This document shows positions 24,394 to 32,231 of a DNA stretch of 64,000 bases, in pieces; position 1 is the stretch's first letter, and each line of letters opens with the position of its first letter. The position numbers and the translations under genes were made by a program. Below the pieces are notes generated by a model. The model did no database searches, was not told the DNA's origin, and worked only from the letters and a program-made list of their open reading frames with translations. Origin of the DNA: CATOSD01 sp965203135 (GTDB lineage: Bacteria > Chloroflexota > Dehalococcoidia > Lucifugimonadales > CATOSD01); the NCBI GenBank assembly GCA_965203135.1, contig CBDBBO010000001.1, positions 1,302,001-1,366,000 of the forward strand. The letters are read 5' to 3'.

Positions 24394-26058
24394 ATGGTAC
24401 GTATGACGGGCAAGCGGGCGCTTATGGAGGTGCTCAGGGCCGAGGGAGTCAGGTACATCTTCGGCAACCCGGGGACCAGCGAGGCGCCCATAATGGACGC
24501 CCTGGAGCAGTATCCGGACATCGAGTACGTGCTGGCCACGCAGGAGGGGGTGGCCATGGGCATGGCCGACGGCTACGCCATCGCCACGGGCAGGCCCTCT
24601 TTCGTGAACCTGCACATCGAGACGGGGCTGGCCAACGGCATCAGCCTGCTGCACCACGCCTGGGAGGGGAACACGCCAATGGTGCTGACCTCGGGCAACA
24701 AGGACGTGCGCAAGCTGGCCGAGGGGCGCACCGAACTGACGGAGATGGTGCGCCTCTTCACCAAGTGGAGCGTCGAGGTGACCCACCCCGAGCAGGTGCC
24801 GGGGGTGATGCGCCGCGCCTTCAACGAGGCCAGGACGCCCCCGGCGGGGCCCGTGTTCGTGGGGTTCTCGGCCAACGCCCTGGACGGCGAGGCCGACGTG
24901 GACGTCCAGCCCCTGACCAGGGGCTACTTCCGCACGGCCGCCGACCCGGAGGCCGTGGAGGCCGCCGCCCGGGTCCTGGCCGGGGCGGCGCGGCCCGTGA
25001 TGGTCGTGGGCGACAGGCTGGGCCAGTCCCGGGGAGCCGCCGAGGCGGTTCGTCTGGCGGAGCTGCTGGGCGCCCGCGTGTACGCTTCCTCCTACGCCGA
25101 GATGAACTTCCCCACGGGGCACCCCCAGTTCATGGGCAGGGTCAACACGGCGCTGCCCCCGGGGCGGGCGACCCTCTCCCAGGGAGACGTGGTGCTGGCC
25201 GTTGGGGCCAACGTCTTCTCCGGGTACTTCTTCGTCTCCGGCCCGGCCCTGGGAAGCGACACGCGGCTGATACACCTGGACTCGGCCTACGCTGAGATCG
25301 GCAAGAGCGAGCCCACGGAGATCGGGATAATCGCCGACCCCAGGGTGGGCCTGGGGCAGCTCTGCGACGCCGTGGAGAGGGCGCTGTCGGGCTCGGCCAG
25401 GGAGGCGGCCCAGGGACGGGCGGCGTCCATCGCGTCGGAGAAGGCACAGGCCCAGGCCGGCTGGGACCGGGACCTGAGGGACCGGTGGGACGCCCGGCCC
25501 ATGACCGCCGAGCGGATGATGACGGAGCTGGCGAAGGCGATGCCCCCGGACGCCGTCATCTCCGACGACTCCATCACCTCCCGGGACGCCATCCACGGCG
25601 CCATGCAGTTCAGCGAGCCAGGCAGCATCCACAGCGAGCGGGGCGGCGCCATAGGGTGGGGCATGGGCAGCACCCTGGGCATAAAGCTGGCCCACCCGGA
25701 CCGCCCGGTGGTGGGCATACTCGGAGACGGCAGCGCGATGATGACGGTCCAGGGGCTGTGGACGGCGGCCAACTCCAACATCCCCGTGGTCTACGTCATA
25801 TGCAACAACCGCTCCTACCGCGTCCTCAAGCTGAACATGGACCGGTACAAGACCCACATCCTGGGCGAGGAGGACGCCTCCAGCCGGTACATCGCCATGG
25901 ACTTTCCCGTCCCCCTGGACATGGCGGCCATCGCCAACGCCATGGGGGTGCGGGGACGCACCATCGAAGACCCGGAGGACATCGGGCCGGCCCTGACCGA
26001 GGCCCTGGCTTCGGGCAAGCCCGCGCTGCTGGACGTGATCATAGACGGAAGCGTGTAG
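24394..26058 (+). CDS. ThDP-dependent enzyme, benzoylformate decarboxylase-like
   Basis: This 554-residue protein has the three-domain layout of the acetolactate synthase/2-oxo-acid decarboxylase family. E51 in ATQEGVAMGMADGYA activates the cofactor. FGNPGTSEAP and H74 in NLHIETG resemble benzoylformate decarboxylase, and the ThDP motif runs from GDGSAMMTV to CNNRSY near residues 448-473. Likely reaction: non-oxidative decarboxylation of an aromatic or other 2-oxo acid; acetolactate synthase activity is less likely. AGGAGG precedes ATG 24394. Its Arg codons include many AGG, unlike the CGC-rich genes nearby, a possible sign of transfer. Confidence 0.9.
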   Translation: MVRMTGKRALMEVLRAEGVRYIFGNPGTSEAPIMDALEQYPDIEYVLATQEGVAMGMADGYAIATGRPSFVNLHIETGLANGISLLHHAWEGNTPMVLTSGNKDVRKLAEGRTELTEMVRLFTKWSVEVTHPEQVPGVMRRAFNEARTPPAGPVFVGFSANALDGEADVDVQPLTRGYFRTAADPEAVEAAARVLAGAARPVMVVGDRLGQSRGAAEAVRLAELLGARVYASSYAEMNFPTGHPQFMGRVNTALPPGRATLSQGDVVLAVGANVFSGYFFVSGPALGSDTRLIHLDSAYAEIGKSEPTEIGIIADPRVGLGQLCDAVERALSGSAREAAQGRAASIASEKAQAQAGWDRDLRDRWDARPMTAERMMTELAKAMPPDAVISDDSITSRDAIHGAMQFSEPGSIHSERGGAIGWGMGSTLGIKLAHPDRPVVGILGDGSAMMTVQGLWTAANSNIPVVYVICNNRSYRVLKLNMDRYKTHILGEEDASSRYIAMDFPVPLDMAAIANAMGVRGRTIEDPEDIGPALTEALASGKPALLDVIIDGSV

Positions 26059-26105
26059 GGATGCTCTGAGAGAGGGGATATTCGCACTTGCGGCGCCGGC
26101 GCTTT

Positions 26106-26346
26106 CACCCCCATCCTAACCTTCCCCCGTCAAACGCGTGATGCAAATTAGATTTGTGGAACTACCACACAAGAGGCAGGTTGATGTGGATAACCGAGTT
26201 TGATGGCCTTTTTTTGCAGTTTAGGCACCACCTTCGACTCAGCACAGCCCTAGCACCCGCCAAATTGGCGGCTCTTGGCTCGAAAACCGCCCTAAACAGG
26301 CATATCGGCCACTTTAATATGCATCACGCGTGTCAAGGGGGAAGGG
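26106..26346. repeat. C-rich hairpin repeat, copy 5, split by a MITE-like element
   Basis: The lead and left arm CACCCCCATCCTAA + CCTTCCCCC end at 26128. The loop GTCAA occurs on both sides of an insert (26129-26133 and 26332-26336), and the right arm GGGGGAAGGG is at 26337-26346. Without the 198-bp insert and one GTCAA this restores a hairpin like copy 3. Confidence 0.85.
26134..26331. mobile_element. 198-bp MITE-like element
   Basis: Terminal inverted repeats begin ACGCGTGATGCA at both ends (12 bp perfect, 16 of 17 with the next bases ATTA). The 5-bp duplication GTCAA flanks the element (26129-26133 and 26332-26336). The interior codes for nothing and contains small hairpins such as TGTGG-aacta-CCACA and CGCCAAATTGGCG. 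It is a non-autonomous element that needs a transposase from elsewhere; neither transposase in this window has matching ends. Confidence 0.85.
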
Positions 26347-26360
26347 ACATGCGGTCCCGG

Positions 26361-26795
26361 CTACGCCGGCTCGGCGAGGAAGACCGGGATGAGCCGCTCG
26401 GTCCTCTCCTGGTACTCGGCGTAGGGCGGGAACGCCGCCACCGATATTTCCCACAGCCGGTCGCGCTCGGCGCCTTCCTCGATCTCCCGGACGCGCATGG
26501 AGTACACCTCCGTGGCGTCGCGGACCTCCACGTTCTGGTCGGCCCGGAGATTGTAGACCCACTGCGGGTTCGTCGGCGCGCCGCCGCGCGAGCCTACCAG
26601 CACGTAGTTGTCCCCGTCCTTCACCCGCATCAGGGGCGTCTTGCGTATGCCGCCGGTCTTGTTGCCGCGGTTGGTCACGATGATGCAGGGCAGCCCGGTC
26701 TCTCGCAGCGTGGTCCCCTGCGTGCCACCGCTGCTCTCGTATAGCTCCACCTGTTCGCGCACCCAGTCGCTGGGCGACGGTATGTACTCTGCCAT
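26361..26795 (-). CDS. DUF385 / Ddn-like F420-binding reductase
   Basis: This 144-residue protein is of the deazaflavin-dependent nitroreductase family. It has SDWVREQVELYESSGG, then PCIIVTNRGNKTGGIRKTPLMRV and PTNPQWVYNLRAD, the usual F420-binding split barrel. It probably reduces quinones or other acceptors with F420H2. ATG 26795 is chosen because AGGAG lies seven bases upstream and the family starts there. It lies 34 bp downstream of the VOC gene on the same strand and may be co-transcribed. Confidence 0.88.
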   Translation of the reverse strand: MAEYIPSPSDWVREQVELYESSGGTQGTTLRETGLPCIIVTNRGNKTGGIRKTPLMRVKDGDNYVLVGSRGGAPTNPQWVYNLRADQNVEVRDATEVYSMRVREIEEGAERDRLWEISVAAFPPYAEYQERTERLIPVFLAEPA

Positions 26796-26829
26796 TGTTC
26801 GCTCCTTCTGATTGATTGTCGTGTGCCGG

Positions 26830-27291
26830 TCAGGCGTCCGACGCGGCACGGCGAAGCTGCTTGATGTCGATCTTCCCCATCGGAAGCAGCGCCTCCATCA
26901 CCTTCTCGGGGGCCGCCTCCATGATAGCGGACAGCGCCGCGGGGACCACCTGCCAGGACAGCCCGAACCTGTCCTCCAGCCAGCCGCACTGGCCCGGAGC
27001 GCCTCCGTCCGAGAGCTTGTCCCAGTAGTAGTCTATCTCCTCCTGGGAGTCGCAGGCGATGGAGAACGATACTGCGGGCGTGAACTTGTACATCGGCCCG
27101 CCGTCGACGCCGCCGAACTTCAGGCCGTCGATCTCGAACTCCACGACCGCGCCGCCCTCCGCGGGGCCGCCGTCGATTTTCTCCACACTCAGTAGCCGGG
27201 AGTTGGGGAACACGGAGACGTAGAACTCCGCGGCCTCCTCGGCCTGTCCGTCGAACCAGAGGAACGGATTGACTTTGGGCTGGACGGTCAT
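26830..27291 (-). CDS. PhnB-like VOC family protein
   Basis: This 153-residue protein has the start VNPFLWFDGQAEEAAEFYVS and FPNSRL of PhnB-like (3-demethylubiquinone methyltransferase-like) VOC proteins. It also has FKFTPAVSFSIACDSQEEIDYYWDKL-type and DRFGLSWQVVP blocks. Fold: paired beta-alpha-beta-beta-beta units. The biochemical role of these small VOC proteins is mostly unknown; some bind metals or act on small compounds. Upstream on the same strand there is only a repeat and the ISAs1 element, which may have separated it from its native promoter. Confidence 0.88.
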   Translation of the reverse strand: MTVQPKVNPFLWFDGQAEEAAEFYVSVFPNSRLLSVEKIDGGPAEGGAVVEFEIDGLKFGGVDGGPMYKFTPAVSFSIACDSQEEIDYYWDKLSDGGAPGQCGWLEDRFGLSWQVVPAALSAIMEAAPEKVMEALLPMGKIDIKQLRRAASDA

Positions 27292-27372
27292 GTGGTCGCT
27301 CCCTCGCCGGCGCGTTTGGTGTGAATTGTAACACCTGCGGGCGCGCCGTCACCCCCATCCTAACCTTCCCCC

Positions 27373-28602
27373 CAGGGCAATCGCATACTAAACTCATTCC
27401 AAGATCACGTGTAGAATCGTGGCCAGTACAGCATAGGAGGCGGCCACGTGAACCCCGTTTTCGCATCGAACCTGCTAAAACAGCTCTCGAATCTCGAAGA
27501 CCCCAGGGATAGCCGCGCCAAGCGGCACGAACTGGGCAACGTCGTCTTCATGGCCATCTGCGCGGTGCTGGGCGGCGCAGACTCCTGGACCGACGTGGAG
27601 ATGTTCTGCAATTCCAAGAGGCAGTGGTTCGAAAGTCTGCTCGACATACCCGACGGCATACCTTCCCACGACACCTTCGGCAGGGTCTTCTCCGTGCTGG
27701 ACCCCGAACAGTTCCAGCAGTGCTTCACCCACTGGATAGCGGCCGTCAGCGAGATCACCAAGGGCAAGGTGGTCGCGATAGACGGCAAGGCGTTGCGCGG
27801 TTCGGCGGACCGGACCGGGGGCGTTCGCCCCACGCACCTGGTGAGCGCATGGGCGCAGAGCAACTCGATGATACTCGGGCAACTCAAGGTGGACGACCGT
27901 TCCAACGAGATAACGGCGATACCTCGACTGCTCAAGACGCTCGACGTGTCCGGTTCCACGGTGACTATAGACGCGATGGGGTGTCAAAAGAAGGTCGTCG
28001 AGAAGATAATCGAGCAAAAAGCGGACTACGTGCTGGCGTTAAAGGAAAATCAACCCCGATTGTACGAGGACGTAGTGGAGATATTCGCCCATGGGCGCAA
28101 GACCGACTTCGCCGACATGAAGCACGACTTTATCGAGACTGTGGACACAGGCCATGGTCGAATTGAGACAAGGCGGTGCTGGATGGTCTGGGACCCGGAC
28201 TGCGTCGGGTACGTGAACGAGGATCGGGAATGGGTGAATCTCACAAGCGTGGCGATGGTGGAGTCTGAGCGGCTCATAGACGGCAATACGTCGAAGGAAG
28301 TGCGCTACTACATATCCAGTCTGCCGGCGCAAGCCGAGCGGATGCTCGCGGCGGTGAGGGGGCATTGGGGCATAGAGAACTCGGTGCACTGGGTGCTGGA
28401 CGTGACCTTCGGGGAGGACAATTGCCGGGTGAGAAAGGGCAACGCTGCCGAGAACTTCTCTACGCTGCGCCGCATGGCGATGAACATGCTCAGGCGCGAA
28501 ACCACGCTGAAGGCCAGCATACGGGGCAAACGCAAAAGGGCCGGCTGGAATGAGAACTACCTGCTCAAGGTGCTACGCACAAGTTAGTATGCGATTGCCC
28601 TG
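27373..28602 (+). mobile_element. Complete ISAs1-family insertion sequence
   Basis: The 1230-bp element has perfect 19-bp inverted repeats: CAGGGCAATCGCATACTAA at 27373-27391 and its complement at 28584-28602. The 10-bp direct duplication ACCTTCCCCC (27363-27372 and 28603-28612) fits the 8-10 bp known for ISAs1. It carries one intact transposase gene. The target was the left arm of a C-rich hairpin repeat. Confidence 0.95.
27448..28587 (+). CDS. ISAs1-family transposase
   Basis: This 379-residue transposase has the N-terminal DDE_Tnp_1-associated domain (SNLEDPRDSRAKRHELGNV and ADSWTDVEMF). The DDE core follows, with D in KVVAIDGKALRGS, D in TVTIDAMGCQ and E in HWGIENSVHWVLDV, then GEDNCRVRKGNAAENF. 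It has full length and no frameshift. The start is GTG 27448 after GGAGG. The stop TAG (28585-28587) lies inside the right inverted repeat, the same economy as in the IS66 element. It is the H-repeat-associated type of protein. Confidence 0.95.
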   Translation: MNPVFASNLLKQLSNLEDPRDSRAKRHELGNVVFMAICAVLGGADSWTDVEMFCNSKRQWFESLLDIPDGIPSHDTFGRVFSVLDPEQFQQCFTHWIAAVSEITKGKVVAIDGKALRGSADRTGGVRPTHLVSAWAQSNSMILGQLKVDDRSNEITAIPRLLKTLDVSGSTVTIDAMGCQKKVVEKIIEQKADYVLALKENQPRLYEDVVEIFAHGRKTDFADMKHDFIETVDTGHGRIETRRCWMVWDPDCVGYVNEDREWVNLTSVAMVESERLIDGNTSKEVRYYISSLPAQAERMLAAVRGHWGIENSVHWVLDVTFGEDNCRVRKGNAAENFSTLRRMAMNMLRRETTLKASIRGKRKRAGWNENYLLKVLRTS

Positions 28603-28640
28603 ACCTTCCCCCTGCGAGGGGGAAGGGACGGGTCGGAAGG

Positions 28641-29948
28641 CTACAGGCCCAGCTCGGTCATGGACCGGTCCAGGATTTCCACGCCGCGGTCCAGCTCCTC
28701 GTAGGTGGCCGTCATCGGCGGCGCGATGCGCCACACGTTGGCGACGTTGGCATAGGACGCCTGCTGGAGTATCAGCCCGTTGTCCAGACACCGCTGCGTC
28801 AGCCGCCGCGTCTCCTCCACCGCCGGCTCCCGCGTCTCCGGGTCGCGCACCAACTCCATGCCCAGCAGCAGGCCGCGACCGCGCACGTCGCCGATGATCG
28901 GGTGGTCCTCCCGCATCCGCAGGTAGGCGTCCTTCAGGTGCTGCCCCTTGGCCCTCGCCTGGTCCGCCAGCCCCTCCTTCACCAGCACCTCGATGACGGC
29001 GAGACCGATGGCCGCCGCGAAGGGGTCGTTCTGGTGGGATGAGATGAACGACATCCCCTTGTCGTGGCAGTCCTGCTCGATCTCCTCCGACGTGACCATC
29101 GCCGCCAGCGGCAGCCCCGCGCCGAGCGTCTTGGACAGCGCCAGTATGTCCGGCACCACGCCGTCCTGCTCGAACGCGAACGTGGCCCCCACCCTGCCGA
29201 GGCCGGTCTGCGCCTCGTCCATGATGAACAGCATCCCGCGCTCCTCGCACATCCGCTTCACGAACGGGAAGTAGCCGGGCGGCGGCTCGATTATGCCCGC
29301 CGCGCTCAGGATAGGCTCCGCGATGAAGGCGGCGAGCGAGCCTGTGGACTGGGCGTCCACCATGTCGAAACCGAGCCGCGCGCAGGCGTAGTCGCAGGAG
29401 GGGAACGTCATCTGCAGCGGGCAGCGGTAGCAGTACGGCGTCGGAATCGCCATGCCGCCGGGCACCCACGGCCCGTAACCGCCGCGTGCGTGGGAGAACG
29501 TCACGCTGAGTGCGCCGCCCGTGTGGCCGTGGTATCCCTGCATCAGCCCCACCACCTCGAACCGGCCCGTGAACATCTTGGCCACCTTCAGCGCCACCTC
29601 AGTGGACTCGCCCCCTGTGCTGAGTAGCATCACCTTCTGGAGCTTCTCGGGCAGCAGGTCGGCGAGCGACCTGGCGAGCTCGATGACCTCTTCGCTGACC
29701 AGGTGGGTGTTCAGATGGAGGATGCGCTCGGAACTGCGTTGCAGCGCCTCGGTGATGGCGGGATGGTTGTGGCCGATGCTGGCGGCCATCTGGCCGGAGC
29801 CGAAGTCCAGGTACTCCTTGCCGTCCGTGTCCACGAGCGTCGCGCCGCGCCCTCGCGCGATGATCGGCTCGCCGTAGTCCCTGGCGGATCGGAACATGTG
29901 GGCCCTGGCGTGCTCCAGCAATTCGGCCTTCCGGGTGTCTTCAGTCAT
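28641..29948 (-). CDS. Class III aminotransferase, dialkylglycine decarboxylase-like
   Basis: This 435-residue PLP enzyme has K273 in ALSKTLGAGLPLAAMV, D244 in IMDEAQTGLGR and a GES/HGHTGG phosphate region. The segment DFGSGQMAASIGHNHP has Gln53 at the place of the active-site Gln of 2,2-dialkylglycine decarboxylase, so a decarboxylation-dependent transamination is likely. Plain aminotransferase activity (for example on 4-aminobutyrate) remains possible. AAGGAGG precedes ATG 29948. The hairpin repeat and the ISAs1 element lie just downstream. It stands alone on this strand, before a lipoprotein gene. Confidence 0.9.
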   Translation of the reverse strand: MTEDTRKAELLEHARAHMFRSARDYGEPIIARGRGATLVDTDGKEYLDFGSGQMAASIGHNHPAITEALQRSSERILHLNTHLVSEEVIELARSLADLLPEKLQKVMLLSTGGESTEVALKVAKMFTGRFEVVGLMQGYHGHTGGALSVTFSHARGGYGPWVPGGMAIPTPYCYRCPLQMTFPSCDYACARLGFDMVDAQSTGSLAAFIAEPILSAAGIIEPPPGYFPFVKRMCEERGMLFIMDEAQTGLGRVGATFAFEQDGVVPDILALSKTLGAGLPLAAMVTSEEIEQDCHDKGMSFISSHQNDPFAAAIGLAVIEVLVKEGLADQARAKGQHLKDAYLRMREDHPIIGDVRGRGLLLGMELVRDPETREPAVEETRRLTQRCLDNGLILQQASYANVANVWRIAPPMTATYEELDRGVEILDRSMTELGL

Positions 29949-29999
29949 GTCGGCCTCCTTCGCGGGCGGTGGTCGTTATTGTAGCGCACGAAGGGGCCG

Positions 30000-31952
30000 T
30001 CAGGACCGTTCGCGATAGGAGGAGAAGTACAGCCCCGAGTAGCACTCCTCCGGCAGCGGCACCGTCAACTCAATGGTGTACCTGCCCGGCGACAGGACGC
30101 CGAACTCCGCCGGGTAGCGCACTCCGCCTCTGAGAAGTTCAGTGGTGCCGACGGAACGCATCGGGTGGGCATGGGGTCCCACCCCTTCATGCAAAAACAT
30201 TTGAAGCGAGGGACAGACGTTAGATAAGAGAACTTCTACCTCCAGTCTTTCGGGCACCTCGAACACCACATAGTGGGAGCGGCCGCCCTCTCTCTGTGTC
30301 GAGCCACACTCGCTGGACGGATAGATTCGGGCCGGGGGGCTGGCCCGCCGGTCGTCCGGCGCCAGCACGCCCGCATCGTCCATGATGCAGCTCGCGTAGC
30401 GCGCGTCGGGCGGCCCCGGCTGCTCGGGAGCCACGACCTCCACGAAGTAGCCGGTCGCCGAAAGCTCATCGTAGTATCCGCAGACCTGGAAATAGGCGGG
30501 GTGCACGTGCAGATTGAACCGGTAGGAGCCTGGCGAGAGCACTTCGTTCGCCAAGATTGCGCGCACCATGTAATCTTCGCTGGCGTCGGCTCCATCATTG
30601 GGATGCAACCGGAAGAGATGGGAGTCAGGACCGTCCAGCCACAGCTTGTCCTTGAAGTCGGAGCCGAGCGAATTGTTGGTGAATGCCCGAGCTTCGCCCA
30701 GGAAGGTCTTTTCGGCCGGCAGTCCAGCGAACAGCACTTTCCTCACCGGCGGCGGCGGCGCGTAGTGCGACCACCAGTGACGGATCAGCGCGCCCCCCTC
30801 GTAGATGGCCTGCTGGTTTTTCCTCTCACGCTCGTACTTGCTTTCAAGGCACTCGCCGTAGCCGGTAACGCCCTCGGCACGTGCGTTGCTGATCGAGTCG
30901 GCCAGGTCTTCGATCGACTGGCGGAGTTCCTCCAGGGTGATGCTCTCTCGCGCCGCGAGCCATGGAGCGTTCGAGGTCGTGCTGTCGGGCGGCGTGTACT
31001 CCAGGCCGTACTGTGCCGCAATCCCCCGCATGATCTCGTCCAACTGCGGGCTATCGTCGGACCCAAGCTGCGCCGCTAGCTGCCTCCGGATTTCTTCCAG
31101 GTCGACTTCCGACTGGGCCTCTTGGCTTGGGGGCGCGGTCATGAGGAACAGTTCAGGCACCTCGGAAGTGACGTCGGCGGCTGGCAGCCACACCCTGTTG
31201 AAGCGGCTCTCGATGCGGTACTCCGGCGCCTGGACGTCTCCCGATAGCGTGAAACCGTATTCTTCATCTCTCCAGTAAGGGTCTTGGCTGACGAAGAGTA
31301 TGGCCTCACGATCATCCCATTTTCCGTCGCGCTCGGAGATATGGAACAGTGCCGCCGCAATCGCGTCTCTTTCCGTTTCGTACACCTCGTAATGTGAAGA
31401 CCACGAATCGCCGGAAGCTCCGAACGAAGAGTTGATCGAGAGCGATTCCGTTCCTTGCCCCTTCAGGTATTCGAGCACCTCGAACTCATAGACGACCACC
31501 GGAATCCAGTGTCCGTCATCCGACGATCTGTCTGTGTGCTTGGCCTTGCCACTTATGGAATTCAACCTTGCTCGAACGATGACATCGGAGTGGAAGATGC
31601 GCTCCTCCAGGCTGGTGAACCCGATAAACTCGGGTCCGGCGTCGATGAGGTTAAATGTCACTGGCTCTGGCGGGCTGTCCGGCGTTGCCACTGTCGGTGT
31701 GCTCTCGACCGCCGCGGGAGTCGCGGTCGGCTCTGGCGGGCTGTCCGGCGTTGCCACTGTCGGCGTGCTCTCGACCGCCATGGGAGTCGCGGTCGGCTCA
31801 GGCGGGCTGTCCGGCATTGCCACCGTCGGCGTGCTCTCGACCGCCGCGGGAGTCGCGGTCGGCTCAGGGGTGACATCCCCGCATCCCTGGAGCACAGTGA
31901 GAACTACGGCGGCCATCGCCGCCCACGCCAGAATCGCCCGATGCAACCCCAT
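30000..31952 (-). CDS. Large lipoprotein with Pro/Thr repeat linker
   Basis: The 650-residue protein has a signal peptide with lipobox LQGC (Cys24), then three copies of a 22-residue repeat (PEPTATPAAVESTPTVA plus PDSPP) encoded by a 66-bp tandem repeat. A large domain follows with no family I recognise. Features are a beta-rich part (about 105-240), a helical part rich in Glu/Gln (about 285-400, including an HWWSHYAPPPP segment) and C-terminal beta sandwich-like segments with LSPGSYRFNLHVHP and LSPGRYTIELTVP, which resemble pre-peptidase or binding modules. It is likely anchored outside the cell. Function unknown. Confidence 0.75.
   Translation of the reverse strand: MGLHRAILAWAAMAAVVLTVLQGCGDVTPEPTATPAAVESTPTVAMPDSPPEPTATPMAVESTPTVATPDSPPEPTATPAAVESTPTVATPDSPPEPVTFNLIDAGPEFIGFTSLEERIFHSDVIVRARLNSISGKAKHTDRSSDDGHWIPVVVYEFEVLEYLKGQGTESLSINSSFGASGDSWSSHYEVYETERDAIAAALFHISERDGKWDDREAILFVSQDPYWRDEEYGFTLSGDVQAPEYRIESRFNRVWLPAADVTSEVPELFLMTAPPSQEAQSEVDLEEIRRQLAAQLGSDDSPQLDEIMRGIAAQYGLEYTPPDSTTSNAPWLAARESITLEELRQSIEDLADSISNARAEGVTGYGECLESKYERERKNQQAIYEGGALIRHWWSHYAPPPPVRKVLFAGLPAEKTFLGEARAFTNNSLGSDFKDKLWLDGPDSHLFRLHPNDGADASEDYMVRAILANEVLSPGSYRFNLHVHPAYFQVCGYYDELSATGYFVEVVAPEQPGPPDARYASCIMDDAGVLAPDDRRASPPARIYPSSECGSTQREGGRSHYVVFEVPERLEVEVLLSNVCPSLQMFLHEGVGPHAHPMRSVGTTELLRGGVRYPAEFGVLSPGRYTIELTVPLPEECYSGLYFSSYRERS
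31669..31866. repeat. 66-bp tandem repeat, three units
   Basis: Three consecutive 66-bp units, each starting GGCGGGCTGTCCGGC, differ at only a few positions. They encode the lipoprotein linker in frame, so changes in copy number would lengthen or shorten the linker without a frameshift. Confidence 0.9.
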
Positions 31953-32231
31953 GTGCTATCCTCCTCATCCCATGCGCCACTGCGGGCGCGGCCCGGTCGC
32001 TTGTGTACCCAGTCATTCAATTGTAATGTAACCGACATATTGATGGAGAAGTCCAGCCCATTCCCCTCCTCTACACCAGCTGGCCAACGGTCTTGAAGAC
32101 TAAGTACATCCGTGCTAACATTCGGCCAATCCGCCCGCCGCCTAACTTTGAGATGTTTCAAACGGAACGGAGTGGAACAGAATGGAACAACCTTTACAAA
32201 GAACGAAGCGTATGTCCGACCCCGAACGACC

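Larger units (their letters stand above)
27350..28627. repeat. C-rich hairpin repeat, copy 6, split by an ISAs1 element
   Basis: The lead and left arm CACCCCCATCCTA + ACCTTCCCCC end at 27372. After the element the 10 bases ACCTTCCCCC are repeated (28603-28612), followed by loop TGCGA and arm GGGGGAAGGG (28618-28627). Removing the element restores an intact hairpin. Confidence 0.85.

Noticed and set aside
31669..31866. CRISPR array
   Set aside because: The repeats adjoin without spacers and are in frame within a lipoprotein gene. No CRISPR array or cas gene was seen in the window.
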